Of a stretch of DNA of 60,148 nucleotides, positions 35,747-43,990 are shown one piece after another. Made by a program: the position numbers and the translations under genes. The notes beneath the pieces were generated by a model. It saw nothing but the letters and a program-made list of their open reading frames with translations. It made no database searches and was not told the origin of the DNA. The stretch is taken from NCBI RefSeq assembly GCF_000813965.1, contig NZ_JWLI01000032.1, forward strand, positions 1 through 60,148, read 5' to 3'. This DNA comes from Leisingera sp. ANG-M7 (GTDB lineage: Bacteria; Pseudomonadota; Alphaproteobacteria; Rhodobacterales; Rhodobacteraceae). How positions within the stretch are numbered: position 1 is the stretch's first letter; the number at the start of each line of letters is the position of its first letter.

Positions 35747-36571
35747 ATGGGATTTTTCGGAAAACTTATCGGACGGCAGGACCCGCTTTCTGAGCCCGCC
35801 CCGATGGAGCGGATGCAGGTCGCGGATGAGACGATGCAGCAGGAAGTGCTGAAGGCCGTCGCCCAGCACACCCGCTCCGTGGAACTGGATCTGGACCCGC
35901 AGGCAAGCCAGGCTGCAGACAGCCAGCCGGAAGCAGCCGCGCCCGCCGCCGCGGATCCGGCAGCCGGCATCTGGGACCTGGACCCTGCCGCCGCCGCCCC
36001 GGCTGCCCCGCCCGCTGGCGCGGCGCAGATGCCCCAGCCCGGTGGCGAGCTGCCCGACCTGACCGCGCATGTCAGCGCCGCCCCGGCCCGCAAGCGCCGC
36101 GCCAAGACCCGCCTCCTGGGCTTTGACACCTCCGACGGCGATGTCGTCAACCTGTTCGACAGCACCGGCGCCGCCGCTCCGGCCCGCGACACCAAGTTCC
36201 CGGTGGGCTGGATCGTGGTCGCCGACGGCCCGGGCTATGGCGAGAGCTTCACGCTCAAGGCCGGCATGTCGGCCATCGGCCGCGGCGAGGATCAGGCGGT
36301 TGCGCTGGATTTCGGCGACACCGCGATCTCCCGCAGCAACCATGCTGCCATCGTCTTTGATCCCGAAAGCTCGCAATTCTATCTGGGCCACGGCGGCAAG
36401 AGCAACATCGTGCGCCTGAACGGCCAGCCGGTGATCAGCAACGAGGTTCTGAAAAGCGGCGACCTGATCCGCCTGGGCGAAACAACGCTGCGTTTCATGG
36501 CGCTCTGCGGCAAAGACTTCAACTGGACCAGCGCTGGCGGGCAGGAGGCGGAACATGTGGAAATCGCCTGA
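35747..36571 (+). CDS. FHA-domain protein
   Basis: A 274-aa cytosolic protein. Residues about 1-175 are an N-terminal region rich in Ala, Pro and Asp with a basic patch (ARKRRAKTRLLGF). Residues about 180-262 are an FHA domain with the phosphothreonine-binding marks GRGEDQ, SRSNHAAI and LNGQPV. FHA domains bind phosphothreonine peptides, so this is the natural reader of the kinase in the same operon. The N-terminal part may itself be a phosphorylation target. Its 3' end overlaps the phosphatase gene by 17 bases. AAAAGGCAG lies before the ATG. Confidence 0.88.
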   Translation: MGFFGKLIGRQDPLSEPAPMERMQVADETMQQEVLKAVAQHTRSVELDLDPQASQAADSQPEAAAPAAADPAAGIWDLDPAAAAPAAPPAGAAQMPQPGGELPDLTAHVSAAPARKRRAKTRLLGFDTSDGDVVNLFDSTGAAAPARDTKFPVGWIVVADGPGYGESFTLKAGMSAIGRGEDQAVALDFGDTAISRSNHAAIVFDPESSQFYLGHGGKSNIVRLNGQPVISNEVLKSGDLIRLGETTLRFMALCGKDFNWTSAGGQEAEHVEIA

Positions 36572-37505
36572 ACCGCGCTTTGACGTTGCCGCCGCCATCT
36601 GCCAAGGAGCGCGCGACTACCAGGAAGACGCCATCATCACCGACTTCCCGGCCGGCACCGACATCGGCATGGCCATCCTGGCGGACGGCATGGGCGGCCA
36701 CGCGGCCGGCGATGTCGCCTCCAAGATGGTGGTGACCGAGGCCTTCAGCAAGCTGAAGTTCGAAAGCGTCAACTTCGCCGAATACGAAAAGCAGATCCCC
36801 TATCACTTGACCCACGCCGCGGCAGAGGCCAACACCTGCGTGCAGGAATATGTCCAGGACAATCCCAGCGTCCGCGGCATGGGTGCGACCCTGGTATCGG
36901 TGGTGATGATCGAGGACCGCCTGTACTGGCTGTCGATCGGCGACTCGCCGCTCTATCTGATGCGCGGCGGCAAGCTGCAGCAGCTGAACGAGGACCACTC
37001 GATGGCGCCGCAGATCGACATGATGGTCAAGGCGGGCCTGCTGGACGCCGAGGCCGGCCGCGACCATCCCGACCGCAACTGCCTGACCTCTGTGATCCTG
37101 GGCGACCGGGTGACGCGCACCGACTGCCCCAAGGCCCCGTTCCGGCTGGAGGTCGGCGACCTGGTGGTTGTCTCCAGCGACGGGCTGCAGTTCCTCGAGG
37201 ACGCGCGAATCGAGAAGATCCTGCACAAGTACCGCCGCCGCAAGAGCGCGGAAATCGTCGAACGGCTGCTGGCGGCGCTGGATGACTTGGCGGACCCGGA
37301 TCAGGACAACATTTCCTTTGCGGTGATCAAGCTCAACCACAACAAGCCGGTGACCCGCAAGATGCGCCGCAAGCCGGTTGACCTGGTGGGCGACCAATCG
37401 GCCAGCGCAACCCGCGTGGTGGCCATGAACAGCAACTCCTATGACGGACCGTCCCTGCCGGAGCAGGATGCCAAAGTGGTCCGGCTGGCCGGGAAAGGGC
37501 GCTAG
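36555..37505 (+). CDS. PP2C-family Ser/Thr protein phosphatase
   Basis: A 316-aa metal-dependent phosphatase. The acidic metal-site motifs are all present: GARDYQEDA near residue 18, ADGMGGHAAGD near 45, SIGDSPLY near 120, SSDGL near 208 and DPDQDN near 252. It should reverse phosphorylation by the kinase at 31200. It overlaps the FHA gene by 17 bases and is followed two bases after its stop by the GTPase gene, so the three are translated as a block. The C-terminal tail past residue 270 is basic and polar, with no known domain. Confidence 0.92.
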   Translation: MWKSPEPRFDVAAAICQGARDYQEDAIITDFPAGTDIGMAILADGMGGHAAGDVASKMVVTEAFSKLKFESVNFAEYEKQIPYHLTHAAAEANTCVQEYVQDNPSVRGMGATLVSVVMIEDRLYWLSIGDSPLYLMRGGKLQQLNEDHSMAPQIDMMVKAGLLDAEAGRDHPDRNCLTSVILGDRVTRTDCPKAPFRLEVGDLVVVSSDGLQFLEDARIEKILHKYRRRKSAEIVERLLAALDDLADPDQDNISFAVIKLNHNKPVTRKMRRKPVDLVGDQSASATRVVAMNSNSYDGPSLPEQDAKVVRLAGKGR

Positions 37506-37507
37506 GA

Positions 37508-38824
37508 ATGACCCAAGCGGAAACCGCCGCCGCTGCCGCATCGCTGCGGCACGCACTGGCACAGGGCCGGATCCCCGCCCGCCTGCAGGCCGGCACCGGA
37601 ACGCTGCTGGAGCAGTTGGAGAAACCGGTGGCCGTCACCCTGTTCGGCCTGGCCGGTTCGGGCAAGTCCAGCGTCGCCAACCTGCTGCTGGGCAGCCAGG
37701 TGATCCCGGCGGGCGTCTCCCTGCCCACCCTGCAGGTCAGCGGCGGCGGAACAGCGGCTTGCAGCGGCGTGCTGGCGGATGGCAGCGGCTTCAGCCTGCC
37801 CGGTTTCGACACCGGCGCGCTGGCGGCCCGGGGTGCGGTCTTTGCCGAAGCGCAGCTGCCCCTGCCCGCCCTGAACCAGATCAGCCTCCTGGAGATTTCT
37901 GCTCCGGATGCCGCTGCGCTGGAACGCGCAGTGCCCTGGGCTGCCCAGCGGACCGGCATTGCCCTGTGGTGCACCCAGGACTTCACCGCCGCTGAGCAGG
38001 CCGCCTGGGCGCGCGCGCCGGAACAGATGAAGGACGGCGCTTTCCTTCTGGTGACCAAGGCGGATGAGCTGGCGGCCCAGGACCGGCTGACCCCCGCGCT
38101 GGCGGGCATTCAGGACGCGGCCTCCGAACAGTTCAACGGCATCCTGCCGCTGGCCGCGCTGGAGGCGCAGGCCGCACGGGCGCCCGATGGCACGGTGGAC
38201 CGCGACCGGCTGCGCCGTTCCGGCGGGCAGGCGCTGATCTCGGCCATCATGCATGAGGTGAAGCTGCGGCGTCAGGCAGCGCTGGATCAGGCTGGTGTGC
38301 TGCTTGCGAAATACGCTCCCGCAGCCGCCGCTCCGGCAGAGGACACCGCGGCACCGCCCCCTCCGGTGGCCCCCCTGGCAGAGCCGGACGCTCCGCTTGC
38401 GCCGGAAACTCCTGTACAGGACCGCTCTGCCCCCGTGGCACAGGCGCCTGTTGCGGCCGCAGAATCCGCAGCACCGCAGGACGCGGCGCTCAGCCCGGAG
38501 GCCCGGCAGGCCTATGATCAGGCGCTGGACTACCTGTCCGCGCAGGGGCGCAGCATGGGCCAGGCGCTGCAGGACGGCACCGGCACCGGCAGCAGCAGCC
38601 AGCTGATCCGCACCGCTCTGAAGTCGGTGCAGTGGCTGGACAGTCATTTCGAGGAGTTTGGCGGCAACGGCGGCAACGCGCTGGCAGAGATCCGCGGCGC
38701 GGTGTCGGAAGCGGAAGACCTCATTCAGCTGATCCAGGTGGAACAGGACGGCACGTCGCTGTTTGACGCCACCAGCATTCTGCTTCAGCTGAAACGCGAC
38801 ATGCAGGCGCAGCTCGCCGCCTGA
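37508..38824 (+). CDS. P-loop GTPase with C-terminal helical domain (function unknown)
   Basis: A 438-aa protein. The G1 motif GLAGSGKSS is at residues 47-55 and the G4 motif TKAD near 185, so it is a GTPase. The G3 DxxG motif is not obvious: where it is expected the sequence reads LLEISAPDAA, which may mean altered hydrolysis. After the G domain (to about 260) there is an Ala/Pro-rich spacer and a helical C terminus (about 330-438). It resembles the dynamin-like GTPases encoded on the opposite strand at 40148-43164 in general plan but is shorter. It is the last gene of the plus-strand kinase operon; a hairpin terminator follows. Confidence 0.72.
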   Translation: MTQAETAAAAASLRHALAQGRIPARLQAGTGTLLEQLEKPVAVTLFGLAGSGKSSVANLLLGSQVIPAGVSLPTLQVSGGGTAACSGVLADGSGFSLPGFDTGALAARGAVFAEAQLPLPALNQISLLEISAPDAAALERAVPWAAQRTGIALWCTQDFTAAEQAAWARAPEQMKDGAFLLVTKADELAAQDRLTPALAGIQDAASEQFNGILPLAALEAQAARAPDGTVDRDRLRRSGGQALISAIMHEVKLRRQAALDQAGVLLAKYAPAAAAPAEDTAAPPPPVAPLAEPDAPLAPETPVQDRSAPVAQAPVAAAESAAPQDAALSPEARQAYDQALDYLSAQGRSMGQALQDGTGTGSSSQLIRTALKSVQWLDSHFEEFGGNGGNALAEIRGAVSEAEDLIQLIQVEQDGTSLFDATSILLQLKRDMQAQLAA

Positions 38825-38851
38825 AGGCGGCCAAGCTGCGGAAGAACAGCA

Positions 38852-38881
38852 CGGGTTTTCACCCTACAGGGTGAAAACCCG
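38852..38881. terminator. Bidirectional hairpin terminator between convergent signalling operons
   Basis: A perfect 14-bp inverted repeat, CGGGTTTTCACCCT / AGGGTGAAAACCCG, with two bases between the arms. It separates the convergent GTPase gene and the minus-strand operon, and the stop codon of the latter lies inside it. The TTTT/AAAA runs are inside the stem on both strands, so it could work in both directions. Confidence 0.7.
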
Positions 38882-39652
38882 CTGCCAGATGCCGTGCAGC
38901 CCGGCCAGATCTGCCTCGCCATGGGCGAACAGGGCGCATTCGCCATCCGCCCAGACAACCGACACACAGCTGCCGCCGTCCAGAACCGGACCCAGCGAAA
39001 TCAGCCGCGGCGTTTCTGTCAGCGCCGCATGTTTGGCATAAGATGCCTGAAACCGGTCCCACTGCGCATCGGCAATCTTCTGCAGCGCAGTCAGCACAGC
39101 TGCATCCTCGCCGCCGCCCAGCCAGGCGCCGCCGGCGTGCAGCAGGCAGGCCGAATACATACCGGCGGCGGCCTCGATGAAAAATTCCATCGGCCGTTCC
39201 TGCTCGCCCGGGTCGAGCTCCATCACCTCTTCCAGCATCGCCGCCGGCAGTCCCAGCCCGGCAGGGCTGCCGCCGGGCGCGGCAAAGGCGGTCTCAACCG
39301 TCAGCGGTTCCTCGGCCTGCGCCAGCCGCACCATGGCCGCGGCAACCGCTTCCAGCACATCCGGCTGGTCATGGGACAGGCCGTCGCCGGCCAGATGCTG
39401 CACCTCTTCCAGATCGCTGCTGGCTGAAACCAGCGCCATCAGCCGCCGTTCTGACACCACAAAGGACAGCGCGCTCTCCCGGGAGCGGAAGGTCAGCTGC
39501 CGCTGCAGCACCGTGGTGCCGATTTCCTGCAGCAGGGCGGGCAGCGGCGGCGGGAACAGCCCATTGGACAGAACCCGTTTGCCATCCCGGAACACGGTCT
39601 GCCGGGCACCGAGGGCCGCCAGGTTGCCGGCAATTGCGTCGTCGTGAGTCAC
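38864..39652 (-). CDS. Protein of unknown function in the GTPase operon
   Basis: A 262-aa soluble protein I do not recognise. It has no signal peptide or membrane helix, and is rich in Ala, Leu and Glu. It starts with GTG at 39652 with GGGAA upstream. The first 100 residues contain a stretch (LSFVVSERRLMALVSAS) that could be part of a sensor-like alpha/beta fold; the rest includes AMVRLAQAEEPLTV and SCVSVVWADGECALFAHGE. It follows a 121-aa protein by 39 bases and both follow the two dynamin-like GTPases, so it is likely the last gene of that operon and part of the same system. Confidence 0.65.
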   Translation of the reverse strand: MTHDDAIAGNLAALGARQTVFRDGKRVLSNGLFPPPLPALLQEIGTTVLQRQLTFRSRESALSFVVSERRLMALVSASSDLEEVQHLAGDGLSHDQPDVLEAVAAAMVRLAQAEEPLTVETAFAAPGGSPAGLGLPAAMLEEVMELDPGEQERPMEFFIEAAAGMYSACLLHAGGAWLGGGEDAAVLTALQKIADAQWDRFQASYAKHAALTETPRLISLGPVLDGGSCVSVVWADGECALFAHGEADLAGLHGIWQRVFTL

Positions 39653-39691
39653 TTTGAAATTCCCGTTCGAAGGTCGTGGTGCGCCGGTCCG

Positions 39692-40057
39692 TCAGCCATC
39701 CGCGGTGATCCGGTCCAGGCAGTCCCGGGCGGCGGCCTGAAACGCGCCCAGATCCAGATCCGGCGCCGCAAGGCACAACAGGGCATCAGTTGGTTGAAGG
39801 GGCGATTTGAAGGCCAGCATCACCCTGCCCGGCTCCCGCGCCAGCGCAAAGGCAGGCGCGCCGGACCCGAGAGGCGGCGCGCTGTTTTCACCCAGCAGGC
39901 AGCCGGCCTGGGCACAGAGGGCATCCAGCGCATGACGGTCCAGCGGTGAATGGCTGTTGGCCACCAGCACCATGCCCGCGGCCAGATCCGCATAGGCCAC
40001 CGTCCCGCAGGCGGGAAACTGAGCGTGCAAACTGTCCAGTTCTTCCGATACCGTCAT
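39692..40057 (-). CDS. Small protein, possibly roadblock/LC7-like
   Basis: A 121-aa soluble protein. The order of a helix, a strand segment (CGTVAYADLAAGMVLVANS), a helix (LDRHALDALCAQAG) and further strands (AFALAREPGRVMLAFKS) recalls roadblock/LC7 proteins, which regulate small GTPases in bacteria (for example MglB). No diagnostic motif is present, so this is a structural guess supported by its place in an operon with GTPases. The start ATG at 40057 has AAGGG upstream. A 90-base gap with a run of ten T separates it from the GTPase gene before it. Confidence 0.6.
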   Translation of the reverse strand: MTVSEELDSLHAQFPACGTVAYADLAAGMVLVANSHSPLDRHALDALCAQAGCLLGENSAPPLGSGAPAFALAREPGRVMLAFKSPLQPTDALLCLAAPDLDLGAFQAAARDCLDRITADG

Positions 40058-40147
40058 AATGCGCCCTTGCCTGATGGGCCGGTTCCGCCCGGCCCGCAGG
40101 TCAATTCACAACCGCAACGGGCCCGGGATTACAAGCCTCTTTTTTTT

Positions 40148-41065
40148 TTAGCTCTCCAGCAATTCCCTGCGCAGGGCTGCCAGATCCGCATCCGGGCGCG
40201 GGGTACGCTTGGCGCCTTGCGGGCGCACCCGGCGCGGCATGACGCGGCCGGGCTGCACCTCCTGCGGGCTGTCCGCTTGGGGCGTGCCTTGGGATGCTGC
40301 TGCCGGCTCCGCCGCAGCAGAGTGCTCCGCCGGCCCGGCCGCAGCCGCGGCCGGGACAGGCTCCTGCACCGCAGGCGTGCTGCCGTCGCGGGCAGCCGTC
40401 ACAATGGCCTCCAGCGCCGCAGCAAATCCTTGGGCGCCCGAGGTCTCCCATGCCGTGCTCTCAGGTTCTGCATCCAGCGCCTGGGTCAGCGAGATCGGGC
40501 AGACGCCGACAAACTGGCCTTCGGTCTCCCGTGCAACCCTTGTCTGCACCCGCAGCTTGTCCAGCGGCGTCGTCAGCTTGTCGAACCGGGTGATCAGCAG
40601 CAGGCTGCGCTGGCGCACCATCTCCGGCACCAGCCCCCAGGCCGCCGCCTCCGACTGCCGCCAGGCCTGGGTCGCATGGGTGCACCACAGAACGCAGTCC
40701 ACCTCTTCCAGCATCCGTTCCCAGACCTCGGGCGGCATGTTGGGGTCGGAGATGCCGGGAAAGTCGATCAGGTCGCATTCCTCCAGCACCTGCGCCTCGC
40801 AGCTGATCTGCACAAAAAGCGTCTCTTCCAGCGGCACTGCTTCCAGCGCCTCCAGCGAGACCGGATGCAGACTGCCGTCCAGCGCCTTGCGCTCGGGCGG
40901 TGCCTCTCCTTCGGTGATCCAGACCGGCGGCAGCCGGGTTGCCGTCACCTTCTCCGGCAGGATGCGCCGCCCCAAGAGCAGGTTCGACAGGGTGCTTTTG
41001 CCCGCGCTGAACTCGCCCATGATGGCGACACGGGGTTTGCGGTCCAATGGCTGCGGGTTCGTCAT
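40148..41065 (-). CDS. Dynamin-like GTPase, short form
   Basis: A 305-aa GTPase. G1 is GEFSAGKST (residues 17-25), the G2 threonine is in the TATRLPP stretch, G3 is DFPG near 117, and G4 reads TRFDKL. GEFSAGKS is typical of the bacterial dynamin/YjdA type. After the G domain there is an Ala/Pro/Glu-rich tail and a basic C terminus (RVMPRRVRPQGAKRTPR), but no long helical stalk, so it may act with the larger partner. It overlaps that gene by 4 bases (ATGA), which points to a matched pair, as in other two-protein bacterial dynamin systems. Confidence 0.83.
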   Translation of the reverse strand: MTNPQPLDRKPRVAIMGEFSAGKSTLSNLLLGRRILPEKVTATRLPPVWITEGEAPPERKALDGSLHPVSLEALEAVPLEETLFVQISCEAQVLEECDLIDFPGISDPNMPPEVWERMLEEVDCVLWCTHATQAWRQSEAAAWGLVPEMVRQRSLLLITRFDKLTTPLDKLRVQTRVARETEGQFVGVCPISLTQALDAEPESTAWETSGAQGFAAALEAIVTAARDGSTPAVQEPVPAAAAAGPAEHSAAAEPAAASQGTPQADSPQEVQPGRVMPRRVRPQGAKRTPRPDADLAALRRELLES

Positions 41066-43164
41066 GCCGCCGCTCCTTTACGTGCTGCCCGGGCCGGTTC
41101 TGCGACCGGCTCCGCGTCCTCTGATGCCAGTTCCTTGAGCAGTAGCTCCAGCAGCTCCGCCCGCTCCTGCTGGGCGCTGATGCCGAACAGGTTATTCAAG
41201 TCATTCATGCTGATCCGCGTCTTCTCGGCCACGTCCATCAGCAGCTCCCGCTGCTCGGTGAAGAACGCCATCAGCCGCTCGCGGGCGTCCTGCCGGATCT
41301 CCGCCGCCTGCTGTTCCTTCAGCTCATGGATGATCGGTGCCGTCTCCGCCTTGATCAGGTCGTAATAGCCGCTGGCATAGGCGCGGTATCCGCGGCGGCG
41401 CTGCCACCAGCCCTTCCACCAGGAGGTCTGCAGGTCCAGCGCGATGGTGGCGCCGATCGCCACCGGCGGCGGCACCTCGGGCACCGCTGCGGGCGCAATG
41501 CGGAAATCGCTGACCTGAATAGAGACCGCCTGCTGATAGGTGTCATGGATCGCCGAGGCCGCATCGCTGTAGACCTGTGTGCAGGCCGCCATCAGATTCT
41601 TGCGCATCACCTGGTAGCTGGAGCGCAGCAGGATCCGCAGCCCGTCCGGCGCATACTGCCAGGTTTCGTTCTCGCCGTAGTTCTCCAGATGCTGCAGCAG
41701 GGAAGCCACCGCCCGTTCCAGGAACTTGTTATGCGCCTGGTCCACCCGCGAGGAGAAGGTGGTGAACACCTGATCCAGCGCGGTGTCCATCTGCGCCATG
41801 CTCACGGTTTCCAGCCGCCGCAGCAGCTGGCTCAGCGCGGCGGGCTCTATCACCGAAATCCGGTTGCCGTCGATCCGCATCGACGCCACGGTTGAGGCCG
41901 CCTTCATGCTGGACACCTGGTTGGCGGCGCGCTGGCGCACCTCGGACAGCAGCCGCGCACCGGCGCCTTCGGCTATCCGCGCGCCGATGGTTTCAAACAG
42001 TTCCGGCACGCCGGACAGCTGCCACATCAGCGCCGGGTCGCTCAGCACATCCTGCCCGTCTGCGCCTGCCTCCGGCCCGGCGTACTGCCGCAGCACGGCA
42101 GCGCTGTCCTCGCCCAGCGGATGGGTGTCCGGCGCCAGCGCCGCATTGGCCCACAACGCGCTGCCAAAGACGATCCTGGGATTTTCCGGCCCGTTCATCT
42201 TCTCCAGTGTCGCCAGGATGCTGTCGCGGATATCGGGGATCTGGGTCTCGGGGTCCGACAGCTCATCAATCCGGTTGACGAAGATCACGATCCCTTCCGA
42301 CCGCACGTTGGAGATCATCCGGATCAGCCCCATATCGACTGAGCTCAGCGCCTGCGACGCGGACAGCACCACCACGCACAGGCGGCTGTTGCGCAGCGAC
42401 TTAATGGTGATCTGCTCGCGCATCAGGAAGGTGTCGTTGACGCCGGGCGTGTCGCGCAGGCACAGCGGCACCGGCAGCGAGGGCAGCGGCAGGAACAGGT
42501 CGGCGGATTTGGTGATATCAGCAAACCGGCCCTGCTGGTCGCTGCTGCCCGCCATCTCGAAATCATCGCCCAGGCAGACATAGCGCTGCATCAGGTCGTC
42601 ATCCAGATGCCGGTAATCATGCTTCTGGCCCAGCAGCAGCTCAAACCGCCGCCCCAGCCGCTTGCGGGTTTTCTCGCGCATTTCCGCAATCTGCGCCTGG
42701 ATCTTCTGCAGCTCCTCATCAGCGCCCGTCCGCATCGACAGTTCGCCGATCCGGCCGCCGTTGGAAACCAGATGGTCCCATTCATCGCCGTTGAAGAACT
42801 GGAAGGAGGCTACCGGGTCGCCATCCTTGCGCGGCGCATTCAGATGCAGCGAGGTGACAACCGAGGTCCAGGGGTTCACATCGGCAGGCAGCAGCCCGGG
42901 CCGGGCCACCATCGCATTGACCAGAGAGGTCTTGCCGGATTTGATCTGCCCGATCATCGTGACGCTGGGCTTGAACTCGTCCAGTTCCTTCAGCTGCCGG
43001 GCGATCTGGCTGCGGCTGCCCTTGGCTTCCAGCGCCTGAATGTCCAGCAGCAGGTCCTTCAGCTCCACAATCTCGCCTGCAAGCCCGCCCAGGCTGTCAT
43101 GGCCGTTACGCAAAAAGGGAAAACGACCAAAGCCAGCCGGCTGGCAGTCGGGTGTCTCATCCAT
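41062..43164 (-). CDS. Dynamin-like GTPase, long form
   Basis: A 700-aa protein. G1 is GQIKSGKTS (residues 72-80), G3 DTPGVND and G4 NRIDEL. A helical middle (about 400-560) and a C-terminal helical part follow. A Trp/Arg-rich segment (TSWWKGWWQRRRGYRAYASGY) near residue 590 could be a membrane-binding paddle, after a short hydrophobic run (PPVAIGATIALDL). The plan (GTPase, stalk-like helices, membrane contact) fits bacterial dynamin-like proteins that remodel or protect membranes. ATG 43164 has AAGGAAA upstream; one 11 codons earlier is also open. First gene of the minus-strand operon. Confidence 0.83.
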   Translation of the reverse strand: MDETPDCQPAGFGRFPFLRNGHDSLGGLAGEIVELKDLLLDIQALEAKGSRSQIARQLKELDEFKPSVTMIGQIKSGKTSLVNAMVARPGLLPADVNPWTSVVTSLHLNAPRKDGDPVASFQFFNGDEWDHLVSNGGRIGELSMRTGADEELQKIQAQIAEMREKTRKRLGRRFELLLGQKHDYRHLDDDLMQRYVCLGDDFEMAGSSDQQGRFADITKSADLFLPLPSLPVPLCLRDTPGVNDTFLMREQITIKSLRNSRLCVVVLSASQALSSVDMGLIRMISNVRSEGIVIFVNRIDELSDPETQIPDIRDSILATLEKMNGPENPRIVFGSALWANAALAPDTHPLGEDSAAVLRQYAGPEAGADGQDVLSDPALMWQLSGVPELFETIGARIAEGAGARLLSEVRQRAANQVSSMKAASTVASMRIDGNRISVIEPAALSQLLRRLETVSMAQMDTALDQVFTTFSSRVDQAHNKFLERAVASLLQHLENYGENETWQYAPDGLRILLRSSYQVMRKNLMAACTQVYSDAASAIHDTYQQAVSIQVSDFRIAPAAVPEVPPPVAIGATIALDLQTSWWKGWWQRRRGYRAYASGYYDLIKAETAPIIHELKEQQAAEIRQDARERLMAFFTEQRELLMDVAEKTRISMNDLNNLFGISAQQERAELLELLLKELASEDAEPVAEPARAARKGAAA

Positions 43165-43310
43165 AGTGGTAATTTCCTTGTCGGTCTGTGCGAGCAACGA
43201 ATGAATTCGCGGTCAAAGCTGCCTTCTTTATTTTCTGGTTAACGAACAATCAGCCATCAAAGGCAAAATTGCGGCAGACCGTGGCCGACAACTTGTCTTT
43301 GCGTAAAATA

Positions 43311-43326
43311 TTCAGACTTTTTTAAC
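43311..43326. promoter_or_regulatory. Possible CtrA-binding site upstream of the dynamin operon
   Basis: TTCAGACTTTTTTAAC fits TTAA-N7-TTAA with one mismatch. A separate half-site TTAAC lies at 43239-43243. Both are in the 235-base A+T-rich gap before the long dynamin-like gene. This is weaker than the site before the kinase operon, but the recurrence in both promoters of the cluster is suggestive. Confidence 0.35.
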
Positions 43327-43399
43327 TTTTCACGGGAGTTCCGGGCGGGTTTTGAGCGTCAGCGGTGTGCTGCGCCGGCCACCCGCACGGGATGCGGTG

Positions 43400-43816
43400 C
43401 TACTCGCTCCCGGTCCCGTCTTGCTGCACCGATTGCAGATAGGTGATCAGGCTGCCCAGGGCCTGCGAAACCATCATCGGCTGGCCGTTCGGCAGGGCCA
43501 AGGCCACATACTGGTCCTCGTCCAGCGACGGGCCGAACACGGGCATGTCGCCATGGGCGGCAACCGGCTTGCGGCCGTCTATCTGCTTGGCTACCGCCTC
43601 AACCGGGAATGCGCCGTTGTTGCGCGCCGCCAGTTGGGTAAGATCCGGCGGTTGCAGCGCCATCATTTCCGCCATCGGCCCCTGGCTTGCTGCGTCCTTG
43701 CCGTGGCATTCGGCGCAGAAGTACAGGAACAGGTCCCGCCCCTCACCGGCACCGGATTCCTGCGCCCAGACCGGGCCTGCTGCCATCGCAAGTGTTACTG
43801 CCAGCCGTATCAGCAT
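43400..43816 (-). CDS. Periplasmic c-type cytochrome
   Basis: A 138-aa protein with a signal peptide (residues 1-18, ending VWA), a single haem-binding CAECH motif (Cys34, Cys37, His38) and a likely Met ligand in HGDMPVFGP. It resembles small class I monohaem cytochromes that shuttle electrons in the periplasm. The start has AAAGGAG 6 bases upstream. It is divergent from the HlyD/ABC exporter operon and shares with it a region containing an FNR-like box. Confidence 0.88.
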   Translation of the reverse strand: MLIRLAVTLAMAAGPVWAQESGAGEGRDLFLYFCAECHGKDAASQGPMAEMMALQPPDLTQLAARNNGAFPVEAVAKQIDGRKPVAAHGDMPVFGPSLDEDQYVALALPNGQPMMVSQALGSLITYLQSVQQDGTGSE

Positions 43817-43914
43817 CGCCGTTCTCCTTTGCTCCGGATCCTCTTCCCCGCGCGGCCCGAACCCGGTGCCCGCCGCAGATGATGTGATGATAGCGGCAAT
43901 CGGGCAGCGCAGAG

Positions 43915-43928
43915 TTGACTCAGAGCAA
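43915..43928. promoter_or_regulatory. FNR-like box between cytochrome c and HlyD genes
   Basis: TTGACTCAGAGCAA matches 8 of 10 positions of the FNR consensus TTGAT-N4-ATCAA. It lies 63 bases before the HlyD-type start and 99 before the cytochrome start. Moderate evidence on its own; better sites occur at 49289 and 52292. Confidence 0.4.
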
Positions 43929-43990
43929 GGCGGACCGTGCAGAACCGGACTAGGCTCCGCAGGTGCCGCAACAGGACGGGAGGCCTTGCC

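Noticed and set aside
34502-36598. A 698-codon minus-strand frame across the second LysM and FHA genes
   Set aside because: It is a shadow of two well-supported plus-strand genes, low-complexity and without a start signal.
31200-38824. Kinase, FHA and PP2C genes considered as part of a type VI secretion cluster
   Set aside because: None of the structural secretion genes (sheath, baseplate, ClpV, IcmF types) is present in the window.
40140-40149. Run of ten T at the end of the short dynamin-like gene, considered as a phase-variation tract or terminator
   Set aside because: It begins at the stop codon, so slippage would not alter the protein, and no stable stem precedes it on either strand.
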